A stretch of DNA of 64,000 bases, from contig LATX02000198.1 of the NCBI GenBank assembly GCA_001466705.2, positions 372,001 to 436,000 on the forward strand. The letters are read 5' to 3'. Each line of letters begins with the position of its first letter. The first letter of the stretch is position 1. Under the pieces are notes generated by a model. That model did not search any database, had not been told where the DNA came from, and worked only from the letters and a program-made list of their open reading frames with translations. The translations under genes and the position numbers were made by a program. This document shows positions 1-11,512 of this stretch, piece by piece. The DNA is from Moniliophthora roreri. Lineage: Eukaryota; Basidiomycota; Agaricomycetes; Agaricales; Marasmiaceae.

Positions 1-60
1 TATACGAGAATGACTGCTGTATGATGCTTCCTTTAGGACTTTGATTCTCCTAGCTTTGCA

Positions 61-752
61 GATGAAGTGGAAATGTACAAAGTTGTAGCGATCGCACCTG
101 TTAACATCATTCATCACCTGTAAGCACGGTGAATTGCAGCTGAAAGTTCTCTCAACGATTGACAGGGTCAAAGCCAACCTTTTAAATTCTCCGTCGAAAG
201 TAATATTGATAACATCCGAGGGTGGCTCAATTGGACTACGGACGCAGGAAGAAGGCGGCGGAAACTATGGACACCATGGGAGCAAAGCGGCTGCTAACAT
301 GGTCGGGAAGCTGCTCGCTCACGATTTGAGGGACAAGGGCATTACCGTTGCCATGATTCACGTCTGTGTCCTGTCTCGTCTATCTCATTCCATAAACCTA
401 ATGACAGTATCAAGCCTGGCTTCATGAAGACTGACATGACAAAGAATGTCGGATTTGATCAATTTTACGAATCGGGAGGAGGTAAGCTGGTAGTATTTCT
501 TGTCCGAGATTCAGCGATTGAACCTCCATCTCTCAGCCGTGGAACCAGCAGAAGCCGCGCAGTCCACCATAGATTTTGTTCTTGATCTCACTCCAGATCA
601 AACAGGCACATTCTGGGCACCTAGAGGACCAGCGTGAGTTTCCTCTTCAGATAGCGCCCTGAATGGCACTAACATGTGGGATCAGAGGCGTTGGGGAAGC
701 GGAGCGTGTGTTGGGGAAGAATTTACCAACACCTCTTCGCCTTCCTTGGTAG
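61..752 (+). CDS. Short-chain dehydrogenase/reductase, 3' part
   Basis: This is the C-terminal half of an NAD(P)-dependent short-chain dehydrogenase (SDR); the 5' part lies before the window. Visible parts are a strand ending in VILITSEGGSI (the SDR beta-5 and catalytic Ser region), the NYGHHGSKAAANM helix segment, then PGFMKTDMT after an intron at 362-414. Two more introns (about 482-537 and 634-687) restore a tail ending PTPLRLPW with TAG at 750-752. The Lys of the SDR active site is at 284-286, but the codon four residues before it is CAC (His), where classical SDRs have Tyr; a Tyr sits two residues further upstream. Between about 118 and 140 the reading frame breaks: the 61-120 frame meets TAA at 121 and the only GT..AG pair spans 20 bases, too short for an intron. 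The gene may therefore be damaged, or the true exon edge is elsewhere. The family is clear; the substrate cannot be told. Confidence 0.7.
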
Positions 753-958
753 ATGGTATGGTATGCATCAGCAGAATGAGCTTCCCCATAATTGTTGAGA
801 AACGTAATATGTACGAATAGAATAGTTCTATCCTAAGTATCTGAAGATGATATCACACCTTACGACTATCGGCTTCTTTTCGCAACTCCCAAAGAGGGTA
901 ACAGACTTCCTAATGAGTCTATTAGTCCGAAAACATGGGTTGATCCTAAACCTCCATC

Positions 959-2228
959 ATGACGCCAATTCTACCTCCCGAAATCATTGTGCTGGTGGCA
1001 GAGGAGCTTTCAAATGATTTTTCATCGTTGAAGAACGTGTCGCTAGTCTGTTCGACTTGGTTACCGCCCACTCGACCGCATCTTTTCCATTCAGTGCGAG
1101 TAACACCGCCCACTTTTCCTCGGTTTCTAGCACTCTCTTCCCATCCACTATCATCTTTTTCTGCAAGCGTCAAGTGTATACAACTTGATTTACTCAACTC
1201 CCTGGAGAGCGATCCCGCTAATGTTTTGGGACAGTCCATCTCACGACTCGCAGAAATCCTGGATTCCACTGTGTCCTTCCGGCTCTGCAATGTTAATTTC
1301 GTGCAGGTCGAAACCATCGCCGACGTCCTTGGAAACATCACCGCGGCCTTCCGAAATATATTGCAACTCGAGTTAGATGGCGTCTCACTCGACTCTGTCA
1401 CGCAAACAATGTGGTTCATCTGTGCCTTTCCTCGTGTCGAGAAAGTGGCAGTAAGGGACCTTGTTTGGAATGACCCTTCAGGAGATAACGACGCACATCA
1501 TACTTTTCGCATTCCGTCCACGTTGATGGAATTGCGACTTGAACGATGTTACAAGCGGGACATTATGGACTGCTTGCTATTACAGCATCCGCTCCCAATT
1601 ATTCCTCGGCTCGATGTTGGAATTGTGGCACCAGAAGATAGCTGGGCCATTGGACAGTACATCGAGAAAGTGGGCGGTCATTTACGTGACCTCTCCTTAG
1701 GTTTTCATTCGCTTGATGCTGGCGGGGATGCAGGTGAACTCACACCCTGTATGATTTCGCATTGGCTAACGGACTATACTACCAGAGGACTTTTATCATG
1801 CATGTGACCTCGGTCTGAGCACAGGGCTTCATTCGATATATTTTAAGAGATTCATCTCACTTTGGGAGTACCGTCTTACCAGTGCCGTACCCTGGATAAT
1901 CAGAATCCTCTCCAGGATATCAGCTCCGGCCTTTGAGACGATATACTTTGGGGTTCACGTCTCGCATATAGACCAACTCGATCCCTTCGATCTCCCCGAA
2001 GATTTCGACTGGGAAGCATTGGACCATAGCTTAAGCGAGATTCGCCTACCTAACTTCCAGTCGGTGACTTTCCTTATTTTCATTCACAGCCTACAGTATG
2101 GGGGCATTCACATCGTGGATGCTATAGAGGTAGAGCGCTTGATAAAGGTGTATCTTCCGTTGACATGGCAGCGGGGGGTATTACGCTTCAAAACATACAT
2201 GAAAGGCCCAGGAGATGAGCCAGGTTGA
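959..2228 (+). CDS. F-box-like protein
   Basis: This encodes a 405-residue protein beginning LPPEIIVLVAEELSNDF, followed by LKNVSLVCSTWLPPTRPHLF. That is the usual N-terminal F-box signature of Agaricomycete F-box/LRR-like proteins, which recruit targets to SCF ubiquitin ligases through Skp1. The rest is leucine-rich without a recognisable enzyme domain, as is usual for these families. A 52-base intron at 1734-1785 joins GGDA to EDFYHACDLG and carries the branch-like CTAAC at 1767. Without splicing the frame ends at 1807. The stop is TGA at 2226-2228. A second F-box-like gene lies on the opposite strand at 3335-4623, so these may be diverged relatives. The F-box call is by motif; the target is unknown. 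Confidence 0.75.
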
Positions 2229-2375
2229 TATCCTTTCTATGCGAGCAGGGATCGGTGAGTTTTGCTGGCACCGGTGCCACTTTCTTCGAATATATACTTC
2301 ATCAGGCTGACTGGTTCTGTGTTCTAAGGTTTGGGATGTTTAGCCATGGCGCTATCAAGTTGAGAAAGCTGCTCC

Positions 2376-2881
2376 TCACCGTCGTGTGTAAGATTTGAAC
2401 ACCTCCACTAGAAACTCCTCAAGCAGCGGGACCCCCTTCGCTGCATCCTTTGGAAAGTATTTCTCCGTTTCCATAGTATAATGCGCTAGTGCCCTCCTTG
2501 TCTTGAATGTCCTTGCTTTACCACCTGTATTCGCCGCATCAACAAGATCAATGATATTGCAGTGTTTCTTCTCCAAGGCCTGCCAAATAAGCTAATCGTA
2601 CATTGATTCAAGAATTCAGGACTGGAAGGACACACCGATCTACACATGCGGATCGTTGTGAAGTTTGTGACGTTCTTTACGCCCGTAACTTGGCAGATAC
2701 CCCTCCATGCCTCTAGGGACTCCGGATCCCCGCCAAAATGCGCAAGAAAATCATGCAAGACCCTCGTGCTGATGTATTCTTTTTTGCGTTGCTTATACTC
2801 GTCTGTGCCTTCTATGAGACCTTCCCGCCGTGCAAGGTGGTTCCAGCCATCGAGGATACTAACGTATGGCGCTCCTGACAT
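2376..2881 (-). CDS. Conserved small protein of unknown function
   Basis: Two exons (2636-2881 and 2376-2579) separated by a 56-base intron at 2580-2635 give a 149-residue protein. The first exon encodes MSGAPYVSILDGWNHLARREG and a helix-rich stretch containing VLHDFLAHFGGDPESLEAW; the second starts ALEKKHCNIIDLVDAANTGG and ends KSYTRR. Phase-0 splicing between complete codons (…MCRS|ALEKK…) supports the model. No signal peptide, membrane segment or enzyme motif is visible. Composition and continuous frame look genuinely coding, and proteins of this style are common as lineage-specific hypothetical proteins in mushrooms. I do not recognise the family. Confidence 0.65.
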
Positions 2882-3334
2882 GAGTGGTGAGTAAACTGGT
2901 CCGGGAAGATAGTGGTTTCAATGTGGGTTATGATGATGTAGGTTCGAACATGCATCCAGAATATAAGTTCAACTTTCATGGTGTAAACCTTAATCTTGAC
3001 TGCGGGCTTCGCCATAAGGATTTAGAACCATTACCTTTTTTGTTACATCATTCGCTAGTAAATAATTGACTCTACGAAAGGTTCGCATGGTCGTCAGGCT
3101 TCTGATTATCGACATTTAGGAATGCCTGCTACTCACTTGTACAAACCTGAGGTAGAGAAACTGCGGGGAACGTCGATGTCATGGACATGTGCCCGCCTTT
3201 TTTCACCAAGGTTCGACGTTGAGAATTGAATCTTATTCATGTGTGGGTCCAGAATCACGTAAATCGTTCAGTGTTCTTCGCTAGCATACAGTACAATAAC
3301 AACAACCAGAGAACCGAACGTTCCGACAAGATAA
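2882..3334. other. Intergenic stretch
   Basis: AT-rich spacer between two minus-strand genes. It contains no convincing open frame or repeat; it should hold the promoter of the 2376-2881 gene and the 3' end signals of the F-box-like gene. Confidence 0.5.
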
Positions 3335-4623
3335 TCATATTGACCTAAACTTCACCACAGGCTTAAGAATTCCCCGCTCCCAACATTTTGGAAACCTCGT
3401 AAAGGAGCACTCTATTTCAGAGTTCATTTTCGCCCATAGAGACGTTCCCTCTCTTGCCGCCTCGCCGTAAGTCCCGTCCGAAAGTGGATCTGTACCCTTT
3501 CCTATCATCTGCTTTTCGTCGCGGTTGAATAGGACAGGGACATTGTACTTGAGGCATTCCAGGTAAGGGAAGGAAACGAGGATCTCGTCCAAAACTGTAG
3601 CGTCGATGGTGTATTGTAGTAGAAATGGTACTTCGAGCGACTTCAGACTGGCTTGTGGCAGCGAGCTGAGTAGAGGTTGCAGCCACGGGGCTTCGAGGGC
3701 TTCGATGTGCAGTTTGACGTGATGAAGAGAGCGGCAGTTGGTGAAACTATATAAATGACTAAAGAGCTCTGTAAAAGTAATGCAAGTATGAGCAACGTGA
3801 AGAGGTTCAGTTCAAAGAAGGTACCTTTGAGCTCTGGTGTGCTTCGGGCGGGATAATTCGTCTCTATCTCCAGGCATTCAAGGTTGACGGCTACAGCTCC
3901 TAGTACAACCGCCGCAAAGAGGATGACCACGACCGGGCACTGACAAGATGTTCGAAATCTGAAGGTTTGTATATTGTTCGACAATGGAACCAATATAGGA
4001 AGGAGTTGCCTGTCCTCCAGCTCCTCGTCTTCCCAGCTTTCTATTTCGATGACGCGGACACTAGTAGGAAGTGCGTGCAGGGATGGGGTCGAAGAGTAAG
4101 ACTGGACGATGTGAATATCGTGAAGGAAAAGCACCTCTAGACTGGGAAAGGAGGAAAGGAGGCAGGCCACCTGGTCGTGGGTTTGAAAATTGGTCCTTGC
4201 GAGGCAGAGTTTGGTTGTCATTGGGAAATCGGTGTAGAGAACCTGTCGTCCTTCGGGTGTAAGGTCCTCAGCAAAGTCGCGAACCTCCACGATCAGGTTT
4301 TGTACTGCCTTGAACACAATATCACCATTTGCTGAAACCGGTTTCAATGCACCACACCAAAGCAGAAAGGCGTTTATTTCGCTACGGTGACGTTGAAGAC
4401 GGATGGTCTTGACGACCTCCGTTGAGAATGTGGAGAGCGGATGTTTAATCAGATCCCAGAGAATGTCCAGGTATCTGTCGTGAGGATTGGTCAAACACCG
4501 AAATAGGTGGCATCGCGCCCGTGGCAGCCAGGAACGAGCTACGAGAGACGATGCAGCTAGTGCTCTCCGTGAGCCGGGAAGCAATGCAGACCTCTTGATA
4601 ATGTCGGAGGGTGCGCTGTGGCC
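3335..4623 (-). CDS. F-box-like protein with missing N-terminus
   Basis: The frame opens at 4623 just after an in-frame TGA and reads DIIKRSALLPGSRRALAASS then LVARSWLPRARCHLFRCL, the second half of a typical fungal F-box. A 56-base intron (3769-3824) joins PELK to ELFSHLYSFTNCRSLHHVKL, and the protein ends KFRSI at 3335, giving about 410 residues. The helix that normally opens an F-box (LP-x-E-I-x-x-x-I) and an in-frame ATG are absent. The only nearby ATG codons are in other frames. Immediately upstream, 50 bases away and divergent, begins a partial copy of the neighbouring MYND gene, so the 5' end was probably removed by the rearrangement that placed that copy there. It may be a pseudogene, or it may start from a distant exon I cannot see. 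Confidence 0.6.
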
Positions 4624-4675
4624 TCATTCATATACGAATTTCCGTTTCGAATCTATTCATTCCTAGGCCTCACTC

Positions 4676-5178
4676 ATGAAGCTCAAATTCACCGATGACT
4701 TTTCGGAGTACATGCAGCAGCCACCTCCCAAAACCCAACTACGTCTCGCTCAGCAAACTTTTGTCAAGAACTATCGAGCTGCCATCGCCGAATGGGGAGA
4801 TATCGTGGTCAACCACCAAGGCTTTCAGATCGCCCCTGTCGAGCCAAAGACCAAAACCGATGACGATTTAGCAGCGTGGCTGGATGACCTGAAGCTTGAA
4901 AATGGAGAGCAAGAGCCGTCTCGTTGTCACCCGAAAGTCAACACGAATCATGTTGCTTTGTATCAATGCTCATGGTGTTACAACCCAAGCGCGGTGTTGA
5001 GGAAGTGTGCTGGATGTGGACTGACTAGGTACGTGATTTGTTCGCTGTGAACCTGGTAACGACTCCTGATGTCTCTGCGTAAAGGTACTGTGATATTGGG
5101 TGTCAAAAGTCACATTGGTCGGCACACAAGAAGCAATGTAAAACGGCTTCTTCCAAGGCTGCAAAGGACGGATTGTAG
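4676..5178 (+). CDS. Partial duplicate of the MYND-finger gene (C-terminal part)
   Basis: Two exons (4676-5028, 5085-5178) encode 148 residues that match the last third of the protein at 5422-7823 from its first residues: MKLKFTDDFSEYMQQPPPKT here against SKLKFTDEFTQFIGLRPPNT there. Both then share LRLAQ, DDLAAWLDD.KL, HPKVN.NHVALYQ and the MYND finger CSWC..PSAVLRKC.GCG.TRYCD.GCQK.HW..HKK.C. The start ATG falls where the full gene has a codon inside its fourth exon. The intron inside the finger (before YCD) is at the same position, while the intron that precedes CSWC in the full gene is missing here. The frame is intact and the finger keeps all Cys/His ligands, so it could yield a small finger protein, but it lacks the large helical part of its parent. 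Whether it is expressed is unknown. Confidence 0.7.
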
Positions 5179-5421
5179 TATATACCCTGCTGTGTCTTTC
5201 TTGTCGATTCATACCCAACTGCTTTTTTCTTGCACTTTGGTACATTTACACTACGCTTTACCTTGACCTAATTGGAAAAAAAAAATTATTGGTGTGGTGC
5301 GGGAATTTTCCAGACGCGTTCATTCGGTCTGCGCGGATATCTGAAACGACTTCTCTTCTCACATCAACATCTCTTTCTACGAACCATAGTAATCCCGGTG
5401 TCTCTCTAAGTATCTGCGGCA

Positions 5422-7823
5422 ATGCCTGGACCTGGTCGTAAAAATAAAAAGGCAAAGCGCAGCGGGCCCAGCATCTCTCCGACCCCAGCACAGTACATTG
5501 GAGATATCGACAATGCTCGGGACTGGAACCATATCGTTCTCATCCTTTGTGATTGTTTCGAGTTGCCTGGTGAGTCGCTTGGAAATTTTCTCGATGTCAC
5601 TAAGTTGATTGTACATATTCCTTTGAGATCTAACGACACGAAGCGGTCTGAAAAAAGTTCATGCCAATTTCGACGCGATAGTGAGACGACTTGATCAAGT
5701 TTACAACGAACATGGAGACAACGAGAAAATTGCGGGTGGAATTGTGGGTATCTACGCGAAAATGTGTGCTGATTCGATACTCAGGAACAAGTTATTCCAA
5801 CGAGGTATGCGCTCGTCCGAAACCACTATCTGCTCCACGTTGAAGCTCAATTTACTTACTAGGTTTCTTATCGAAACTTTTACCCCTTCTTGACAAACCG
5901 TACTCTCAACACATGGCGTTACGTTCTCTGTCCAGTGTTGCACATCATGGATCAGACATTGTTCATACGGAACTGGCAAAATTGACGCCCACCCTTCTCC
6001 GATTGCTCAACGAACGCCCAGACGACCCGAAGGTTGCAGAGCTCGTCATCACGATAATCTCACATTCCATAGTCGGAGTTGTCTCAAAGCACATCTCCCT
6101 TACCACGCATACCCCATACAGACCATCTTACTTGAAAATCCGCACCATCCTTGACGCGACTATTAAACAGCTAAAGAACCCTGCGGCGTCGCGATACCTC
6201 ATTGATCATGCTATAACACTGCTTGCTCATCTCGCATATCACTATGGTCCAGAAGTCAAGGCAGATGAATCCGTCGTCAACTTCTTCATCGCAGGCCTGC
6301 GTAATAAGAATTGGGAGTTCCGGTGCCAGTGCCTTAGCGGGATTATCCGTATGCACCTACACGAAGACGAAGACGACATGCGTTCCTTCGATCCGAATAT
6401 TTACCTCGAAATTGCTCAAAAGCGTTGGCCAGACAATCTCGTCGATGTCTTTTACGACTATGGACAGCCGCGAACGGATATGTATATCAGGATGACGACT
6501 CAAAGGGATTTTCAGAAGGCTCTGATGGCCGTAGCATCATCCAGAGATCTTTACGCCTTTGGTCTAACGCTGTACGACCTCATCCTTCGGACGGAATGGG
6601 CGATTGCAGACGGTCTCTTCCAAGAACAAGACCCTAGAACAGGGAAGAAGATACCAATGGACTCTGCTGTCCTTGGTTTACCATTCCAGAGGTACCCCGA
6701 CGCGCTACCCCATTGCGCAAACGCCATTCGAGCTAAAGGAAACCCTGATGAACGGGACAAGGCTGATGTCCTCGATATCAAGTATCTCATTATGAAGCAA
6801 CGAGTACGCGAAGCTGCAGATTTCGCTCGGAAATCTTTGCAGCGTAATCCAGATTTTGCATACTACTACTACGCGATATCATTGACTGCAGATCGTGTCG
6901 AAGGTCTGAAAGCGTCAAAGAAGGGGCTGAAATGCAAGCAAACTTCGCCTTTTGTCCGGCATCAGCTCATACAAAGGGCAGTGGAACATGCTGGTGATTA
7001 CGGTTTAGGGACACTGAACGAGGCGGGTTCGGACCAGAAGAAGTGGGAGGAAGGTGTAGCGCTCCTAATGAGCGCGTTGGACGATTCCAAGCTTTTCGTC
7101 AAAGAGGCACCGCCAGACAATCATCGGATGCGAAATGTACTGTACTGGAACATCCTTTTGGGGATTCTCGTTCGAGGACCAGAAGTCAGTGCCGATCTTC
7201 GTGAGATCAAGGTACGTGCCCCTCTCATGTTGTATCGTTCCTCTTGAGCTCATGTGTACAGAGTTCCCTTTCCAAACTCAAATTCACCGACGAGTTTACG
7301 CAATTCATAGGCTTACGTCCACCAAACACTGCCCTACGTCTCGCTCAGGAAACCGTCGTCAAAAGGTTCGAATCCGCTGTCGGCGAGTGGGATGATATCA
7401 TCGCGAATATGGAAGGGCCGGACGAGAAGCCCGTCGACCCAGAGAAGGCTGAAGACGATCTGGCTGCTTGGTTGGATGACATGAAGCTCGATAATGGCGA
7501 GCGTGAAACACTCATAGCGCATCCCAAAGTCAATGCCAACCATGTTGCATTATATCAGGTGGGTATTAATGTTATTCTCTTGTTCTTGTACAACACTAAC
7601 TGGTATCTGCCTCCCAGTGCTCCTGGTGTCACAATCCCAGTGCAGTGTTGAGGAAATGTTCCGGATGTGGACAGACGAGGTGAGTGACCCCCTCAACCGT
7701 GTTCAGCCTGCAGTCCTATCCTGATATTATGACGATAGGTATTGCGATAGCGGATGTCAGAAGCAACATTGGTCGGAACACAAGAAGAAATGTAAAGAGG
7801 CATCAGGGAAGGCCGAGTCCTGA
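5422..7823 (+). CDS. MYND-type zinc-finger protein with helical repeat region
   Basis: Six exons (5422-5569, 5628-5804, 5863-7211, 7262-7558, 7618-7679, 7739-7823) give a 705-residue protein with all junction phases consistent. The N-terminus is basic (MPGPGRKNKKAKRSG). The long middle part is alpha-helical and armadillo/TPR-like, with short repeats such as LLPLLDKPYSQHMALRSL and REAADFARKSLQRNPDFAYYY. The C-terminus (about residues 650-700) is a MYND zinc finger, CSWCHNPSAVLRKCSGCG then YCDSGCQKQHWSEHKKKC, carrying the expected Cys/His metal ligands. MYND fingers bind short proline-containing peptides, so an adaptor role in the nucleus or cytosol is likely. This domain order recurs in Agaricomycetes without a named function. 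A truncated copy of its 3' end precedes it at 4676-5178. Confidence 0.85.
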
Positions 7824-8034
7824 GGTCTGAGTTCTGAGTTTATATTATTATACATAACACCAGAGAACCTGTGTATACCTAAAGTTTGTGGTGTAGATCT
7901 TGACAGCGGACATTTAACGAAGCATCCGTATTCATTGAGTACATATGTCGTATACAGTCGCAGTAGTAAGTACAATTATTTCATATCTGAGACCAACGCC
8001 CGGAGAGTAAAACTGTTCAAATTCAAGCTGCCCT

Positions 8035-10395
8035 TCAGATGTCCTTCCGGGAGAAGTCATTACCGTCCTTTAAGCTCATCTTGTCAAAGAGAGCTCGGTG
8101 ATCACTTTGTGGATGAGTAGATGCACTGCGGGATCCCATGTTTATCTGGTCGAACAACGTAAGAAAGTCATCTTGTCGGGGAGTCCGACCACCTGAAGAA
8201 GGCTGGAAGAATTGCCTTCCGGGATGGATCGCCCCCTCGGTAGAGCGCACAAAGAACCTCCCAGGTACTTGCGGCGACTCTGAGTCGCTCGCTGAGTCTT
8301 CCATAGCCCTGAGGTAGTTACTCATGGTTTCAGACGATATGGCAGATTGAGGAACGGAATCAGAGAACACTGAAATTCCGGTCTTGTCTTCAGGTCCCGT
8401 GGGGCTCACGAACCATCTCCCTGGTACCCTCGGAAACTCTGGTCCACTGGCTGGGCTTTCAGGGGCCTTGCGGGGGACTCGGTCTAAAGATGAAGTTGGC
8501 CCAGACATAGCCTGGGTGTTTGCAACAGGAAGAGGACGCCCGATGCCACGCCGCCTGATTGAGTGGGGCTCGTCAAGCTGCTTTCTCAGTTTATCGATCT
8601 GGTCGAGGATTACGCTCCTAAAGCTTGGCTTATCGTCTTCCTCGATGCCGGCAAGAATTACGAGAGCAGAGACGCTATCAGGATAAATGTCAGGAACAGA
8701 GTAACCGGCATATCAAAACGACTAACAAAGCCTCTTTCAGGTAAGCAAAGCTGAACTTCGAGGTGGCATCGGCTATTTCGCCTACTAATGTGTCAGGAAA
8801 GTCCACGGAGTTGTTGCTGCGAAGTTTATTCTGCCAATACTGGGCATACAGTACTCGTTCATCTCGATCTGGATCGTCGAGGAGGCTAACGAAGTCTCAG
8901 CAAGGAATGTCAAGGAACGTTCGACTACTTACTATTTACGGTCGAACCGACTTGGACGAGTGCTGATACCGGGATCGAGCCGTTCGAAGTGATTGGTTGT
9001 ACCGATAACGAGTAGGCCGTCATTGCCCTCGAGACCGTCAAGCTGGTTCAAGAAGAACGAACGATTCTGGTCATTGATTAGACTGTCCAGGTCCTCTAGG
9101 ATAATGGCGCAAGGCGCAAGCTGGCGAGCTTTGTTGAAGATCTGTGTCATGGCGTATTCCTCCCCGAAAAAGTCTGAAATTCTCGTTACGAGGGTATTAC
9201 TTGACCAAGCGAGAACTTGCATACTTTTGAGGGATTTGACGTAGAGAGGGGCATATCCTTTGCCATCGCACCACTTCATGATGGCCTTCACACTTATCGT
9301 CTTCCCATTGCCTGTCGAGATGATGATTAGACATGTAACCCTAGCTTTCACTGACAAGTATACCTGGTGGGCCATGCATGATCAAACCACGCTACAAGAG
9401 CGACCGTCACTGAATGAACCAACGTAAAGCCGGAGGAAAGGAACACACCTTCCAAGGTATGCTCAAGTCCTTGTAGAGTTGTTCGGATTTGTAGAAGCCA
9501 TAGACGTCCTGCTGCAGTGCTTTCTTGAACTCCTCCTTGAGGATGACATCTTTCCAGTCCGCTTTCTGGACTTCATACCAAAGTCCCCCATCCTTCTGCC
9601 AAAAACCTTGATCGAACACCCATATTTGGTCATGTACTTTGTTAGCCCAGATACCAGCGCTCAGGAGCATACTGCGGATGTTCTCCTCCGGACCTAAATT
9701 ATGCCTCAGTCGACAGAGTTAGGAAAGGATTGAGGACCAGATACCATCATGTAGAACGTAGCTTTGTTGTACCGGGAATCCGTAAGGCGAGGGGCACTGT
9801 ATACTAGTGTATCGGTATGCAGCCTTACTTCACAAGCAATCAGTGTACTCACCTCAACCATGTAGAGAAGGAATTCAAGAGTCTTTAGGGCCAATGTGAA
9901 AATCAGGACGAACAGACGTGCGGCGTAAGCACTCACTTGCCATACTACTTTGAATGAACCGGCAAGCACGCCATCGAGGAGCATGCCTGGAACGGGAGAG
10001 GTACGGTTTCCGAGCGAGATGAAACGCAGATTGGTGACCAAGGGGGTAATCTCCAATGGGGTTACTTGAGCTGCTGGAAAATTGAGCAGGTTCAGATTAA
10101 GATCGTCGGATGCCACCAGGGAGAGTTCAGGGTACTCCTTGCGCAGTAGCTCGTATCTGCCATGTCGCTTCAGAATAATGTCGTAGGTATCTCTGGAGTT
10201 CATGCATACCCTTGTAGAGATGGTTTCATGATCTTCGCGGATGCTGTATCCATGTGAACACATATCTTGAAAGACAGGAATAGAGTACATACCGTGCTTC
10301 AACCATCCTTCATAGAAGCCTTCCTGAGATACCTTATTCTCCTTGTCTATCCAGACATTGACGAAGGAATCCTCAGCGGGAGATTTGGACGACAT
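8035..10395 (-). CDS. AAA-type ATPase (BCS1-like core) with Ser/Pro-rich tail
   Basis: Reading from ATG at 10395 the first exon (9937-10395) encodes MSSKSPAEDSFVNVWIDKEN and an N-terminal domain. Short exons then lead into PEENIRSMLLSAGIWANKVH and the AAA core. Walker A, GPPGNGKT, is split by an intron near 9310-9360; Walker B is CAIILEDLDSL; a sensor-like GTTNHFERLDPGISTRPSRFD follows. The order resembles the BCS1/mitochondrial AAA group, but I see no membrane segment, so location is open. After the core comes DERVLYAQYWQNKLRSNNSV, then a 200-residue tail rich in Ser/Pro. The junction after SRFD is awkward: the strong donor leaves TA|A (stop), and a weaker upstream donor gives D-H and loses the RKY usually found there. 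The ATPase call is firm; its substrate is unknown. Confidence 0.8.
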
Positions 10396-11241
10396 GATGG
10401 TTCAGAAGAAAGGGTACGTCATGTCGGCTTGCTGGGCCATGAGCTGTTGACACCAAGCTGTAGGTTCCAATTGAGTTTGATTTCTGATGAGCGCGGGATG
10501 TACAAAGTTCAATGTCGTGCAGACGTCATGAGTAAGAGTAGCGCGATCGTGGTCCCGAGTTGATGATCACCCTCACAGCTTACTACCATAGGACGATTAT
10601 TATCGCAACGTACCCACCTTGCAATCGACACCAAGCTTTCATCAACAGGTCCAGTCTCTTGCTGTCGCTCCCACCAAGACATTAACTACCATAGGAGTGG
10701 CTAAAACGAAGGCTTGCCTTTCTGCTCGTTGTACTAATTCAACCAACATCTCTCAACGACTTACACAGCACAGGCGAAGATAGCCAGTGGTCGAAAGTTC
10801 TTCCTTCATTGGGCGGAGCATTTCCCCCGATCTAATGCTGGTTTACCGGGATTCTACGTACCGTCTGCAAAGAAGATTGAGGAGTTGAAGATCCAGCTCC
10901 GGGGGGCAGAGCCATAGTGGTTCTTGAGGACAGGGGAGATATAAGATCTCTGAGTACACTTGATATCTGAGAACTTAATCCGCTGATTAGGGCGTTTGAA
11001 CAGAATGCCGAAGCGAGCAGAAGGAAGCAGGATCCTCAAACTACATCCCTCCCCTTCACTGTGGGCTGTGTCACTTTTCAAATTCGTACTTACGAAATAA
11101 CCTTGTGACAACGACGATTCATGATTCGGTTACTCATTTATTTCATTTCTATTTGTACTTTTCTCTTTCTCAACACATGTCGGACTGAGCCCATCCTCCA
11201 AAACCCACCATCGACAATTCGACGCGTCTTGATTTATAGAC
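10396..11241. other. Intergenic stretch, divergent promoter region
   Basis: This lies upstream of the AAA ATPase (minus) and a weak small gene (plus). Short open frames exist, the longest on minus at about 10854-11111, but none has a convincing start, family motif or splice continuation. I see no repeat. Confidence 0.4.
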
Positions 11242-11512
11242 ATGGCAGACGTACTGGCGCGACCGATTGACTCAACCCTTGAGTCACAGAACAATCATTG
11301 GTCCCCGAAGATGATAAATCTTGTCCGGAGGACCCGAAAAAGACAACAGATGCGCTACGTCTCAGGTTGGCTGGATGACAGACAACATGCTAACGCTTTT
11401 TCGATACGGCAAGTCAGAACTGGATGAGAATTCTTGCACAATCGTCGAACCTAACGTTCTTCCGTTCTATCACAGTAAGGATCACTTTTTGGGTCAGGAT
11501 GTTCTGAGGTAG
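11242..11512 (+). CDS. Doubtful small gene
   Basis: An ATG at 11242 follows a pyrimidine-rich leader and reads MADVLARPIDSTLESQNNHW. Treating 11313-11358 as a 46-base intron (donor GTCCGG, acceptor TCAG) joins it to GWMTDNMLTLFRYGKSELDE and a TAG at 11510-11512, about 74 residues. The phases agree, but the donor is weak, no family is recognised, and the end lies only 190 bases from the convergent chitinase 3' end. It could equally be a non-coding transcript or chance frames. Confidence 0.25.

Noticed and set aside
946..1419. 157-codon minus-strand open frame opposite the first F-box-like gene
   Set aside because: It is antisense to a well-supported F-box-like exon and has no motif or splice continuation.
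9706..9930. Read-through extension of the first AAA exon (VEVSTLIACEV…)
   Set aside because: It runs through three introns with good splice sites; splicing gives continuous AAA-family sequence instead.
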